NCBI GenBank assembly: GCA_963704515.1
Contig: OY969913.1
Coordinates: forward strand, 310,001 to 374,000
Source: VRUE01 sp963704515
GTDB lineage: Bacteria; Actinomycetota; Thermoleophilia; Solirubrobacterales; 70-9
DNA length: 64,000 nucleotides
Direction of reading: 5' to 3'
A program made the translations under genes and the position numbers. The notes under the pieces are model-generated. The model was not told the DNA's origin. It made no database searches and was given only the letters and a program-made list of their open reading frames with translations. This document shows positions 35,885 through 44,716 of the stretch, piece by piece. Each line of letters starts with the position of its first letter. The first letter of the stretch is position 1.

Positions 35885-37186
35885 GTGGGGGAATCGAGCG
35901 GAGTGAGTCAGGGGCGGCAGGCGAGTGGAGTGGAGGCGATCCGGCGCGAGGGAACGCGGCGAGCGACCTCGCGGACCGACGCGGCGCGCAAGCGCGCCGC
36001 CGTGGAGCTGATCGCCAGGCACGAGGCGTCGCTGAAACGCACCGCGCGGCGCTTCTCGCTCGACACCGAAGACGCTGAGGACGCCTACCAGCGCGCGCTG
36101 GAGATCGTCCTCACCAAAGCTCCGACCACCGACCCGCGGGAACTGATCCGCTGGACGCAGACGGTCGTCAGGCACGAGGCGCTCGCCGTCCGTCAGGGCC
36201 GCGAGCGGCTGCTCGGACGGCCGCCGGTCGCCGAGGGGGCGCCCGATCCGGTAGCGCTCCTTCCCGCGATCGCCGACGGCCCGGACGAGCAGGCCGAGCG
36301 GCGCGAGGAGGTGGCCCGCGGGCGCGAGGCGCTGCGGGCGCTGAAGCCGGCGGAGCAGCGCGCCCTGACCCTGCTCGCCGAGGGCTACAGCTACGCCGAG
36401 ATCGGCGCGACGACCGGGTTCAGCAAGACCAAGGTGAACCGGCTCTTAACGGAGGGGAGAGCCCGCTTTCGCAGCGTCCTCTCCGGCAGCGAGGACGGCA
36501 GTCGCTGCCGCCAGCTGCAGCCTCTGCTCTCCGCCTTCTGCGATGGCGAGGCCGGCGCGGCGGACGCCGAGACCGTGCGCGAGCACCTGCGCGCCTGCGC
36601 CAGCTGCCGCTCGACCCTGCGCGACTACAGGGCGGCTCCGCGGGTCGTCGCCGGGCTGGCGCCGCTGCTCGGGCCGGGACGCTCGCTGCTGGGGCGCCTC
36701 CACGACGCGCTCGCCCACTTTGCCTCGCGGCTGGGAAACGGCGGGGGCGCGGTCGCCGGACCGGCGGCGGGCGCCGGGGGCTCCGGCGGCGCGGGGCTCG
36801 CGGGCCTGGCGAAACTGCTGGCGGTCTGCGCGGCCGGCGGAGCGGCGTGCGTCGCGACCGGCGTCGTGCCCGCGCCGCCCGGCGTCGATGCCGACCGGGT
36901 CCGCACGCCGACGGTCGAGCGCATCGCGCCGGCGGTCGTCGAACCGCGGGCTGAAGAGGTGGTCGCCGAGGAACCGCCGCCCACCGCCAAACCGGCCTCG
37001 GCGACCAGGCCCACGCCGGAACCGGCGGAACCCGAAGCCGCTACCAAACCGTCCGCCGCACCGGCGCCCGAATACGAAGCGCCCCCGGTCGAATCAGTGC
37101 CGCCCGCCGAACCCACGCAATCCGCGAGCAGCGCCGCTCCCAGCTCCTCCGAAGCCGGCTCAGCCGCCGGGGAGTTCGGGCCGTGA
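35885..37186 (+). CDS. ECF sigma factor fused to zinc-finger anti-sigma-like domain and a membrane segment
   Basis: 433 residues from GTG 35885; a second GTG at residue 7 is possible. Sigma region 2 is about residues 40-105 (DTEDAEDAYQRALEIVLT, RELIRWTQTVVRHEAL), sigma region 4 about 147-197 (LKPAEQRALTLLAEGYSYAEI, TGFSKTKVNRLLTEG). A ZAS-like finger follows: Cys208, Cys219, then EHLRACASC with His234, Cys238 and Cys241. One hydrophobic segment lies around residues 303-328, and a Pro/Ala/Glu-rich tail follows. This resembles ECF groups with fused anti-sigma domains. The stop overlaps the surface-protein start (GTGA), so the coupled protein may be part of the same sensing unit. Confidence 0.82.
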   Translation: MGESSGVSQGRQASGVEAIRREGTRRATSRTDAARKRAAVELIARHEASLKRTARRFSLDTEDAEDAYQRALEIVLTKAPTTDPRELIRWTQTVVRHEALAVRQGRERLLGRPPVAEGAPDPVALLPAIADGPDEQAERREEVARGREALRALKPAEQRALTLLAEGYSYAEIGATTGFSKTKVNRLLTEGRARFRSVLSGSEDGSRCRQLQPLLSAFCDGEAGAADAETVREHLRACASCRSTLRDYRAAPRVVAGLAPLLGPGRSLLGRLHDALAHFASRLGNGGGAVAGPAAGAGGSGGAGLAGLAKLLAVCAAGGAACVATGVVPAPPGVDADRVRTPTVERIAPAVVEPRAEEVVAEEPPPTAKPASATRPTPEPAEPEAATKPSAAPAPEYEAPPVESVPPAEPTQSASSAAPSSSEAGSAAGEFGP

Positions 37187-37326
37187 GCGCCCCCACGCCC
37201 CCGGGCGTAACGTCTTTCGGACGTATCGCATCCGCAGCGCGTTACGCCCGGGTCGTGAGCGCCCCTTCCGCGCCAGGCGTAACGCCTTATGGATGTATGG
37301 CATCCGTAGCGCGTTACGCCCTGGCG
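37183..37326 (+). repeat. two tandem 72-bp palindromic units covering the start codon
   Basis: Units 37183-37254 and 37255-37326 match at 57 of 72 positions. Each begins GTGAGCGCCCC and each contains an inverted pair: 12-base arms at 37201-37212 and 37240-37251 in the first, 9-base arms GGCGTAACG / CGTTACGCC (37276-37284, 37312-37320) in the second. Both are read in frame. Confidence 0.85.
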
Positions 37327-39267
37327 TTCGCGTGGCTGACGGCTGTGGTCGTGCTTACGCCGGTCGCGCCGGCTGCGGCGGCACTGCAACCGCTGGACCT
37401 GAGCGTCGAAGGCGGCGAGCAGAGCTGGCACCCGGAACGCGTCTTCTCGCTGAGCTGGACGAACCCGCCGGGAGTGTCGGCCGTCCACTACCGGCTGCTC
37501 GATCCCGGCGGCGGCGTCGCCCAGGGAGAGCAGACGCAGAGCTGGCCGCTGAACGAAATCCACGGGCTCGAAGTGCGCGGTGCGCCCGGCGCCTACACCG
37601 CCGAGCTTTGGCTCGAGGGCGCGGGTGGGGAGACCGGCGAACCGGTGGCCGCCAGGCTGCGGTTCGACGACGCGATTCCGGGCTCGGTCGAGCCGGCGCC
37701 GGCGGCGGGCTGGATCGGGCGCACGGCCTTCCCTTACTCGGTTCGCCTCAGCCACCCCAATGGCGAGCCGCCGCTCTCCGGGATTCGCGGCTACGCCGTC
37801 TCGGTCGACCGAGAGGCGACGGGCGAGCCGTGCGCGGGGTCGATCTGCGCCGACAGCGAGGTCGATCTGCCAGGCGGCGTCGACGACGACCGGGTCGCGA
37901 TCGGCGAACTCCCAGAGGGAACCTGGTACCTGCACGCCGCGGCCGTTTCCGGTTCCGGGCTGCCTTCGGCAAGCCCCGGCACCACCGCGCTGCGCATCGA
38001 CAAGACCGATCCGGCGACCCGCCTGGACGGCGTCCCGGGCGGCTGGTCGCGCAGGGCGGTCACCCTGACCGCGACGGCCTCCGACCCCGGCGCCGGGATG
38101 GCGCCTGTGGGCGGCGGGCCGGCCCCGTTCACGGCGATCGCCGTCGACGGCTCCCCGCCGGTGCTCGCTCCGGGGGACACGGTCAGCTTCACGCTGATCG
38201 GCTCGGGCGAGCACACCGTCCGCTACTACGCCCGCGACGCCGCCGGCAACGTCGCCGACGGCGGCACGACCAACGGCCTGCCAAACCACGATCCGGCCAC
38301 GGCCGTCGTCCGCATCGACCGAGAGCCGCCGCGGATCGCCTTCGCCGGCTCGCAGGATCCGCGCGACCCGGAGACGATCGAGGCGCGGGCCGCCGACGGG
38401 CTCTCCGGGCTCGATCCCGCGCGCGGCACGATCGGCGTGCGACCGGCGGGCTCCGGGACGCGCTTCACCGAGCTGGCGACCGAGCTGCGAGGTGGGACTC
38501 TGCGCGCCCGCTGGGACTCGGAGTCCTGGCCGCCCGGCGAGTACGAGTTCCGCGCCACCGCCTTCGACGCGGCCGGCAACGCAGCGTCCACCGAACTGCG
38601 CACGAGCGGCGCGCCGATGCACCTCACGGCGCCCGTAAAGCCGGCGCCGCGGGTGCTGGCCCAGGTCCGTGGCCGCACCGTCCAATCCGGTCGCGGCTCT
38701 TGGCTCAGCGGCCGACTGGTCGCCGGCAGGCACACCGCGCTGGCGGGCCTGCCGGTGCGGGTGTTGGAGCGCTTCGCGGCAGGCGCCCTGCCCAGACAAC
38801 GGGTATCGGTTGCGACCACCGACGCAAGCGGCCGCTTCAGGGTTCGGCTCGGTGCCGGGCCGAGCCGCGAAGTCCTCGTCCTCTCGCCCTCGACGCCGAC
38901 CCTGCGTGCCACGGCGTCCCGGCCGTTACGGATCGCCGTTACGGCCCGAGTCCGCCTGCGCGTCTCCACCGCCCGAGCCCGAGTCGGCGGGAGACCCATC
39001 GTCTTCAGCGGCCGGGTCAGCGACACGGGGGTCCACATCCCCGCCGACGGCAAGCTCATCAACCTCCAGTTCCGCCTCCCCGGCCTGCCCTGGCGCGCGT
39101 TCCGCAGCGTCCGTACCGACCGGCACGGCCACTTCCGCTACGCCTACCGCTTCGCCGATGACGACAGCCGCGGCGCCCACTTCCAATTCCGCGCCGTCGC
39201 CTCCGCCCAAGCCGGCTGGCCCTACGAGCCAGCCGGCTCACCGCCGGTCACGGTGACGGGTATCTAG
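37183..39267 (+). CDS. exported Ig-like surface protein, coupled to the ECF sigma gene
   Basis: Up to 694 residues from GTG 37183. The N-terminus is coded by two 72-bp tandem repeats; the actual signal peptide begins near Met39 (ATG 37297: MASVARYALAFAWLTAVVVL, cleavage around PAAAA). GTG 37255, the duplicated start, or ATG 37297 could be the true start. The mature part has several Ig/fibronectin-like beta modules, recognisable by RIDKTDP and RIDREPP junctions and YYARDAAGNVADGG / FRATAFDAAGNAAS, then a C-terminal beta region. The context suggests a surface component of the sigma-factor signalling unit; no enzymatic motif is visible. The stop shares CTAG with the next convergent gene. Confidence 0.75.
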   Translation: MSAPTPPGVTSFGRIASAARYARVVSAPSAPGVTPYGCMASVARYALAFAWLTAVVVLTPVAPAAAALQPLDLSVEGGEQSWHPERVFSLSWTNPPGVSAVHYRLLDPGGGVAQGEQTQSWPLNEIHGLEVRGAPGAYTAELWLEGAGGETGEPVAARLRFDDAIPGSVEPAPAAGWIGRTAFPYSVRLSHPNGEPPLSGIRGYAVSVDREATGEPCAGSICADSEVDLPGGVDDDRVAIGELPEGTWYLHAAAVSGSGLPSASPGTTALRIDKTDPATRLDGVPGGWSRRAVTLTATASDPGAGMAPVGGGPAPFTAIAVDGSPPVLAPGDTVSFTLIGSGEHTVRYYARDAAGNVADGGTTNGLPNHDPATAVVRIDREPPRIAFAGSQDPRDPETIEARAADGLSGLDPARGTIGVRPAGSGTRFTELATELRGGTLRARWDSESWPPGEYEFRATAFDAAGNAASTELRTSGAPMHLTAPVKPAPRVLAQVRGRTVQSGRGSWLSGRLVAGRHTALAGLPVRVLERFAAGALPRQRVSVATTDASGRFRVRLGAGPSREVLVLSPSTPTLRATASRPLRIAVTARVRLRVSTARARVGGRPIVFSGRVSDTGVHIPADGKLINLQFRLPGLPWRAFRSVRTDRHGHFRYAYRFADDDSRGAHFQFRAVASAQAGWPYEPAGSPPVTVTGI

Positions 39268-39680
39268 ACGGGCAGGAGGTCGATCGCTTTGCGAACGCGC
39301 TCCTCGAACTCGTCCCTGTTCTGCTTCAGCGTCGTCTCAACCGTGCGCTGGCGTTTGCGCGCCTCGCGCTCGATCCGGTTGCGGGTCTTGCGCGCCTCGG
39401 TGGTCGCGCGTTTGCGGGCGGTTGCGCCGCGGCGCTCGGTGCGCTTGACCCGGCGGCGCAGCTCGGTGCGGTAGGACTTGAGCTGTTTTTCGGCTGCCGA
39501 GCGACCGGTGAACGGCTCGACCAGCTCGGTGACCCGCTCGGTGACGGTGAGGACGGCGCCGACCGGAAGGTCGACCGCGGTCTCGGCGACGGTGCGGGCC
39601 TGGTTCTTCTCGGCGCTCTTCGCGGCGGTGGGTTTGGCTTTCGAGGATGCGGCTTTGCTGCCGTTGGACTGCGTGGGCAT
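39264..39680 (-). CDS. SOS-controlled basic coiled-coil protein, function unknown
   Basis: 138 residues from ATG 39680. Basic N-terminus with Lys/Ala (SKAKPTAAKSAEKNQ), a short hydrophobic helix AVDLPVGAVLTVTERVTELV, then a long charged helix with Arg/Lys/Glu heptads (ELRRRVKRTERRG, RNRIEREARKRQRT) predicted to be a coiled coil. No known domain is recognised; the plan is vaguely like HbhA or histone-like proteins. Two SOS boxes lie about 55-85 bases upstream, so it is probably induced by DNA damage. It could bind DNA or envelope surfaces. Confidence 0.65.
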   Translation of the reverse strand: MPTQSNGSKAASSKAKPTAAKSAEKNQARTVAETAVDLPVGAVLTVTERVTELVEPFTGRSAAEKQLKSYRTELRRRVKRTERRGATARKRATTEARKTRNRIEREARKRQRTVETTLKQNRDEFEERVRKAIDLLPV

Positions 39681-39735
39681 GGAGATGAAATCCCTTCGTG
39701 TGGGTTGCCTGCCTTGGGGGTCCGCCGAGTGTAGC

Positions 39736-39763
39736 GAACGTATGTTCCAGCGAACAGGTGTTC
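39736..39763 (-). promoter_or_regulatory. lexA box: two tandem LexA (SOS) boxes
   Basis: GAAC-GTAT-GTTC at 39736-39747 (within CGAACGTATGTTC, the core of the actinobacterial consensus) and GAAC-AGGT-GTTC at 39752-39763. Centres are 16 bases apart. They lie in the 105-bp gap upstream of the minus-strand gene ending at 39680 and after the stop of the phosphatase gene. Confidence 0.8.
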
Positions 39764-39785
39764 TTAAACCCGAGGCACGGCGCGG

Positions 39786-40598
39786 TTACTCCGCCGCCCT
39801 GGCGATCGCCAGGCCCCGCTCGCCAGCCGCGGCGGCGATCGGGTAGCGGGCGTCGAGCCCGAGCGGCGCATCCGCCAACGGCAGGTCGCCGAAGGCGACG
39901 CGGCCGCCCGCCTCGCGGACGATCAGCTGGGCGGCGGCGGCGTCGACCGAGCGGCACTGGCGCAAGCTGACCATCGCGTCGAGGCGCCCGGCGGCGACGT
40001 AGGCCGCGGTGATCGCGATCGAGCCGACCACCCGCAGCCGGTAGACCCGGCCCGCGAGCGGCTCCAGCGCCGCCAGCGCCCGCGCGGGCTCGGCCGCCTC
40101 CAGTCCGAGCAGCTCGAGCTTCTCGCCGTCGGGGCCGACCGCGAGCGGCTCGCCGTCCAGCGTCGCCCCCTCCCCGCGCCGGGCGGCGAACTCCTCGCCG
40201 GCGCCGAAGTCGAAGACGTAGCCGAACTCGACCGCGGCCATCGAGTCGGCGGCGGCGACCGCGATGCTGAGGCTGTGCGAGGGCAGCGTGCGGCGCGCGT
40301 TGAGCGAGCCGTCGATCGGGTCGATCACGACCCGCACCGGGCCGCCCTCGCCGAAGGCGACCTCGCCGCGCTCCTCGGAGACCGCGACGAAGGCGGCCCC
40401 CTGCGCCGCCAGCGCCTCGAGCTCGGCGAAGACCAGGTCCTCGCAGCGGCGGTCGATGACCAGCGTCCGGTCGCCGCCCTCGCCCACCCCCTCGTAGACC
40501 GTTCGGGCCTCGACCCCGCGCACCTCGGCGAAGACCTCGCGCTGGGCCGCGGCGATGCGGCGGCAGATCCCCAGCCAGTCTGCGGAAAGAACGTTCAC
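39786..40598 (-). CDS. inositol-monophosphatase-family phosphatase
   Basis: 270 residues, GTG at 40598. Metal-binding motifs: VSEERGEV (first Glu pair), VIDPIDGSLNARRTLP (canonical DPxDG[ST]) and RSVDAAAAQLIVREAGG (the WDxAA position, here SVDAA). Dephosphorylates inositol phosphate, fructose-1,6-bisphosphate or a related sugar phosphate; the Trp-less third motif makes the exact substrate uncertain. Divergent from the helicase/nuclease gene with 42 bases between. Confidence 0.85.
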   Translation of the reverse strand: MNVLSADWLGICRRIAAAQREVFAEVRGVEARTVYEGVGEGGDRTLVIDRRCEDLVFAELEALAAQGAAFVAVSEERGEVAFGEGGPVRVVIDPIDGSLNARRTLPSHSLSIAVAAADSMAAVEFGYVFDFGAGEEFAARRGEGATLDGEPLAVGPDGEKLELLGLEAAEPARALAALEPLAGRVYRLRVVGSIAITAAYVAAGRLDAMVSLRQCRSVDAAAAQLIVREAGGRVAFGDLPLADAPLGLDARYPIAAAAGERGLAIARAAE

Positions 40599-40640
40599 GA
40601 ATCGATCCTATGGCCGTCGGTCACTCGGTAGCGTTGGATC

Positions 40641-43466
40641 ATGCTCGCTCTCGCCGAGGCCCAGGAACGCGCCGTGCTGCACGGCGCCGGGCCGCTGCTG
40701 CTGCTCGGACCAGCGGGGGCCGGCAAGAGCGAGGCCCTGGCCCGCCGCTTCGCGCGCCTCGCCGGCGAGGGTGCCCCCCCACACGGCATCCTCGTCCTGG
40801 CCGCCAACCGCCCGGCCGCGCGGCAACTGCGCCAGCGAGTCGAGGCGCAGCTTGACGGCCCCCACGAGGAGCTCTGGATCGGCACCTGGGCAGCACTGGC
40901 GGAGCGGCTGCTGCGCGAGCAGGCGACGGCCGCGGGGCTGGACCCCTTCTTCAGCGTCCTCGGCCCGGCCGAGCGGCTGGCGATCCTGCTCGACCGGATC
41001 GACGAGCTGCCGCTGCGCAACCGCGAGATCCGCGGCAACCCGACCGGCCTGCTCGCCCGCCTGCTCGAGCAGATTGACGAGGTCAAGGCCGGCGCGCAGC
41101 CGCCCGAGCCGGAGCTTGCGGAGCTGATCGCCGCCCACGACCGGATCGTCGCCGAGGCCGGCAGCCTCGACCGCGGCGATCTGGCGCTGGTGCTGGGGCG
41201 TCTCCTGGACGAGCGCTCCGACGTTCGCGCCGCGCTGGCCGCGCGCTTCGAGCAGCTGATGGTCGACGAGCTGGAGGACACCACCGCGGCCCAGCGCTCG
41301 GTCCTTGCCTCCCTGGCACGGGACAACCCCAACCACCTCTACGCGCTGGAGACGGGCGATCCAGAGGCTTCCCTGCCGACGGGACCCGCACGGCTGCGCG
41401 AGTGGGCGCTCGGAGTCCACCCCGAGGCGACCGTGGTGGAGCTCGCCAACCGGTTCCGCCGGCCGGCGATCCGTCGCTGGCGCTGCGCCAACGAGCGCGC
41501 CCAGGCGCAGGCGGTGGCGCGCGAGGCCGAGCACCTGATCGCCGGCGGCGCCGCGCCGGAGGCGATCTGCGTGTTGGTCGAGGACCCGGCCACGGCCGGC
41601 GGCGCTGTCGCGGCGGCGATGGAGGAACGCGAGATCCCCTTCCACCTCGCCGGCCCGGCGGCGCTCTTCCAGCTGCCCGAGGTGCGCGACGCGATCGCCT
41701 GGCTGCGCGCCCTGGCCGACCCGGAAGACTCGGCCGCCGCGGCGCGGGCGCTGACCCGGCCGCCGATCGAGCTGCGCCCCGCCGACCTTGCCCGCCTGAC
41801 GACGATCTCGCGGCGACGCAAGGTCGACCTGGTCTCCGCCTGCGAGGCCGCCCTGGAGAGCCCGCAGATCCCGCCCGAGGGACGCGAGCGGCTGCAGGCC
41901 TTCCTGAAGCTCTACGGGGAAGCCTCGGCGGCGCTGGAGGAACGCCGCGCCGACGTCTTCGTGCGCCGGCTGATCGAGCGGGTCGGGCTGCGCCGCCAGC
42001 GCCTCTACGCGGCCGAGCCCGAGGTCGCCGAGCGGCTGCTGGGCCTCTCGCGCCTGGCGGAGCTCGCCACCGCCTGGGCGCGGCGCCAGCCGCACGCCTC
42101 GACCCGCGACTTCGTCCGCTACCTGAGCGCCGTCGCCGAGGCGGGGCTCGAGCCGGCCGGCGAGGAGGAGCCGCCCTCGCCCGGATCGGTCCAGGGCCTG
42201 GCCCGCTCCGCCGCCAAGGGCACCGGCTTCGAGCACGTCTTCGTGCTCGGCGGCGATCCGGACGGGGTGCAGGCGCGCACCTCCCTGGTCGTCTCGCGCA
42301 TCGGCCGCGAGAGCGAGCCCGGGGTGCCGGAGGAGGAGGTGCACGAGGAGGAGCTCTTCGGGCCGGCCGAGGGCCTGCACGCGACCTACCGGCGGCTGCG
42401 CGAGGAGGTGCTCGAGGCATCCTGGAAGGCGGGGCGCGAGCTCTCCGAGCCGCGCCTCGACACCGTCGTCGACGTCAACCGGGCGATCGCCCGCCACCTC
42501 GAGCTGCTGAAGCTCGCCGCGCTCGCCCAACGGCCGGGGGAGGAGGCGACGGCGGAGGCGGTCGAAGCGGTCAACGGGCTGCTGCGCCAGGTGGCGACGC
42601 CCGAGCAGCAGGCGGAGCTGGAAGCCTCGCCGCTCGACGCATACCTGCTCGACTCCGAACGCGAGCGCAGCGGCCGGCGGCGGCTGATCGCCGCCCGCCA
42701 CGAGCCCTCGCTGGAGGCCTTCCTGCCGACCCGCGGCGACGGCGCGCTGAGTCTCTCGGCCTCCGACCTCGACCTCTACCTGACCTGCCCGCTGAAGTAC
42801 AAGTTCTCGCGCGTCTTCGGGATCCCGCAGGAGCCGACGATCAACCAGCGCTTCGGCATCCTCATCCACAACGTGCTCGAGCGCTTTCACAAGGAGGAGC
42901 GCGAGGGCGAGGAACCGGAGCTGGCGCGCCTGATGGAGCTCTTCGAGTCCGGCTGGCGACGCACCGGATTCGGCAGCGGCGACGACGAGCTGCAGTTCCG
43001 CGACCGCGCCCGCGAGGCGATGCGCCTCTACTTCGAGCGGGAGCGGGAGCGCGAGGGCGAGCCGGTTTGGCTGGAGCGCAAGTTCGACATCCGGATCGGG
43101 CCGCACCACGTGCGCGGGCGGGTCGACCGGGTGGACCGCCTGCCCGGCGGCAGCCACGAGCTGATCGACTACAAGACGGGCCAGCGCAAGAGCGAGGCGG
43201 ACCTGGAGAACGACCTGCAGCTGGCGCTCTACCGGCTCGCCGCCCGCGAGGCCTGGGAGATCGAGGCGAGCGGCGGCAGCTACTACTACGTGCTCGACGC
43301 CGAGAAGGTCGCCGCCCCGGTGCGGGCCGACGATGCCGAGCGGGTTGAGCGCACGGTGCTCGAGGTGGGCGAGGGGGTGCTCGGCCAGGACTTCGAGCCG
43401 CGACCGTCGCCGACGACCTGCTCCTGGTGCGACTACCGCCTGATCTGCCCGGCCGCCGAGAGCTAG
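40641..43466 (+). CDS. UvrD/AddB-like helicase-nuclease
   Basis: 941 residues. Superfamily 1 helicase core with Walker A GPAGAGKSEAL (residues about 23-30) and Walker B MVDELEDTTAAQ; motifs III to VI are weak (LETGDPEASL; motif VI region VLEASWKAGREL lacks the usual arginine). The C-terminal third is a PD-(D/E)xK RecB-like nuclease: GRVDRVDRLPGG, then ELIDYKTGQRKS. Four Cys that can hold a 4Fe-4S cluster are present: Cys716 (LTCPLKY) and Cys927, Cys930, Cys936 (CSWCDYRLIC). Processes double-strand-break ends in recombination repair. The stop shares CTAG with the PAC2 gene. Confidence 0.86.
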   Translation: MLALAEAQERAVLHGAGPLLLLGPAGAGKSEALARRFARLAGEGAPPHGILVLAANRPAARQLRQRVEAQLDGPHEELWIGTWAALAERLLREQATAAGLDPFFSVLGPAERLAILLDRIDELPLRNREIRGNPTGLLARLLEQIDEVKAGAQPPEPELAELIAAHDRIVAEAGSLDRGDLALVLGRLLDERSDVRAALAARFEQLMVDELEDTTAAQRSVLASLARDNPNHLYALETGDPEASLPTGPARLREWALGVHPEATVVELANRFRRPAIRRWRCANERAQAQAVAREAEHLIAGGAAPEAICVLVEDPATAGGAVAAAMEEREIPFHLAGPAALFQLPEVRDAIAWLRALADPEDSAAAARALTRPPIELRPADLARLTTISRRRKVDLVSACEAALESPQIPPEGRERLQAFLKLYGEASAALEERRADVFVRRLIERVGLRRQRLYAAEPEVAERLLGLSRLAELATAWARRQPHASTRDFVRYLSAVAEAGLEPAGEEEPPSPGSVQGLARSAAKGTGFEHVFVLGGDPDGVQARTSLVVSRIGRESEPGVPEEEVHEEELFGPAEGLHATYRRLREEVLEASWKAGRELSEPRLDTVVDVNRAIARHLELLKLAALAQRPGEEATAEAVEAVNGLLRQVATPEQQAELEASPLDAYLLDSERERSGRRRLIAARHEPSLEAFLPTRGDGALSLSASDLDLYLTCPLKYKFSRVFGIPQEPTINQRFGILIHNVLERFHKEEREGEEPELARLMELFESGWRRTGFGSGDDELQFRDRAREAMRLYFEREREREGEPVWLERKFDIRIGPHHVRGRVDRVDRLPGGSHELIDYKTGQRKSEADLENDLQLALYRLAAREAWEIEASGGSYYYVLDAEKVAAPVRADDAERVERTVLEVGEGVLGQDFEPRPSPTTCSWCDYRLICPAAES

Positions 43467-44335
43467 GGCTGCTGGTCGTCGCCCTGCTGGCGGAGGAACT
43501 GCTGAAAGTCGCGGGCGATCGTGTCGGCCGAGGGGATGTCCTCGGGCGGCTCGAGCTGCTCCGACTGCTCCTCCTCGATCTTCTCGACCAGCTCCTCGAT
43601 CTCCGGGTTGGCGGCGATCGCGCGGTCGATCTGCTCCTCATACGCGGTCGCCTCCTCCTCCAGCTCGGTGGCGTCGACCGCGATCCCGGTCAGCCCCTCG
43701 AGCCGGCGCAGCAGGGCGAGCGCTGCCTTCGGATTCGGCACGGCGGCGATGTAGTGGGGCACCGCGGCCCAGAGCGAGGCCGAAGCCATGCCGAGTTGGC
43801 GGCAGCAATCGTGGACGACGCCGACGATCCCGGTCGGGCCCTCGTAGTTGGAGCGCTGCAGATCGAGCTCCTCGACCAGTTGCTCGTCGGAGGCGAGGCC
43901 GGTGATCGGCACCGGCAAGGTGTGGGAGACCTCGGCGATCAGGGCGCCGAGCGTGATCACCATCTCCACCCCGAGTGCGTCGGCCGCGGTGGCGATCGTC
44001 TCCGAGAAGGTGCGCCAGCGCAGGTTCGGCTCGGTCCCGTCGAGCAGAACCAGGTCGCGCTCGGCAGCCGGGATGCGGACCGCGATCAGCTCGTTGTGCG
44101 GCCACTCGATCCGTCGCGCCTGCCCCTCGCTGAGGACGATCGTCGGCCGGGTCGCCTGGAAGTCGAAGTACTCCTCCGGATCGACCTCGGCGATCGTCTC
44201 GGACTCGAAGGCGTCGCCGACCGCGGCAAGCGCTGTCGAGGCGGCCGCGGCGGCGTCGTTCCAGCCTCGGAACGAGCAGACCAGAATCGGGTTCCGCAGC
44301 TGCGGAACCTCGCCTTCCCAGCTGAGTGAGTCCAC
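43463..44335 (-). CDS. PAC2-family protein
   Basis: 290 residues. PAC2 (proteasome assembly chaperone 2-like) fold: PILVCSFRGWNDAAAAAS at the N-terminus, LDGTEPNLRWRTF and the VTLGALIAEVSHTLPVPITG segment. The C-terminal 60 residues are acidic and helical (EIEELVEKIEEEQSEQLE), typical of actinobacterial members. In actinobacteria the family is conserved near proteasome or DNA genes, but its exact function is unresolved. Followed closely by the TSUP genes on the same strand. Confidence 0.87.
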   Translation of the reverse strand: MDSLSWEGEVPQLRNPILVCSFRGWNDAAAAASTALAAVGDAFESETIAEVDPEEYFDFQATRPTIVLSEGQARRIEWPHNELIAVRIPAAERDLVLLDGTEPNLRWRTFSETIATAADALGVEMVITLGALIAEVSHTLPVPITGLASDEQLVEELDLQRSNYEGPTGIVGVVHDCCRQLGMASASLWAAVPHYIAAVPNPKAALALLRRLEGLTGIAVDATELEEEATAYEEQIDRAIAANPEIEELVEKIEEEQSEQLEPPEDIPSADTIARDFQQFLRQQGDDQQP

Positions 44336-44344
44336 GGATTCAGA

Positions 44345-44716
44345 CTACCGAGGGGCCGTCGCAGCCCGGCGCAGCAGTTCGAAGGCCACGTAGAGGACGA
44401 GCGCGGCGAAGGAGAGTTCCAGCGCCCGCTGCGGCACCACGTTGGCGACGCCGACGCCGATCAGCACGCCGAGCGGCGAGAGCAAGCCGATCACGGCGGC
44501 GTCGCGCAGGTGGACGTTGCCGTAGGCGCGCTGGCGGATCGTGCCGACCACGGCGACGATGACGATCACCAGCAGCGAGGTCGACTCGCCCTCGACCTGG
44601 GAGAGACCGAGGAAGACGGTCAGCGCCGGCACGAAGAGGACGCCGCCGCCGACCCCGACCAGCCCGCCGGCGAGCCCACCGGCGAGCGCGATCACGATGG
44701 CAGCCAGCTCGTTCAT
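44345..44716 (-). CDS. half-size TSUP (TauE/SafE-like) permease, second half
   Basis: 123 residues with four hydrophobic helices. GGLVGVGGGVLFVPALTVF is the characteristic TSUP repeat motif, followed by ESTSLLVIVIVAVVGTIRQRAYGNVHLRDA. A normal TSUP protein has two such repeats in about 250 residues; this gene and its neighbour each encode one. Its start overlaps the neighbour's stop (ATGA). Probably forms a heterodimeric exporter of sulfite, sulfoacetate or another small organic anion. Confidence 0.8.
   Translation of the reverse strand: MNELAAIVIALAGGLAGGLVGVGGGVLFVPALTVFLGLSQVEGESTSLLVIVIVAVVGTIRQRAYGNVHLRDAAVIGLLSPLGVLIGVGVANVVPQRALELSFAALVLYVAFELLRRAATAPR

Noticed and set aside
40589..40596. 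GAACGTTC near the helicase start considered as a SOS box
   Set aside because: No 4-base spacer between half-sites as required by the consensus; treated as chance.
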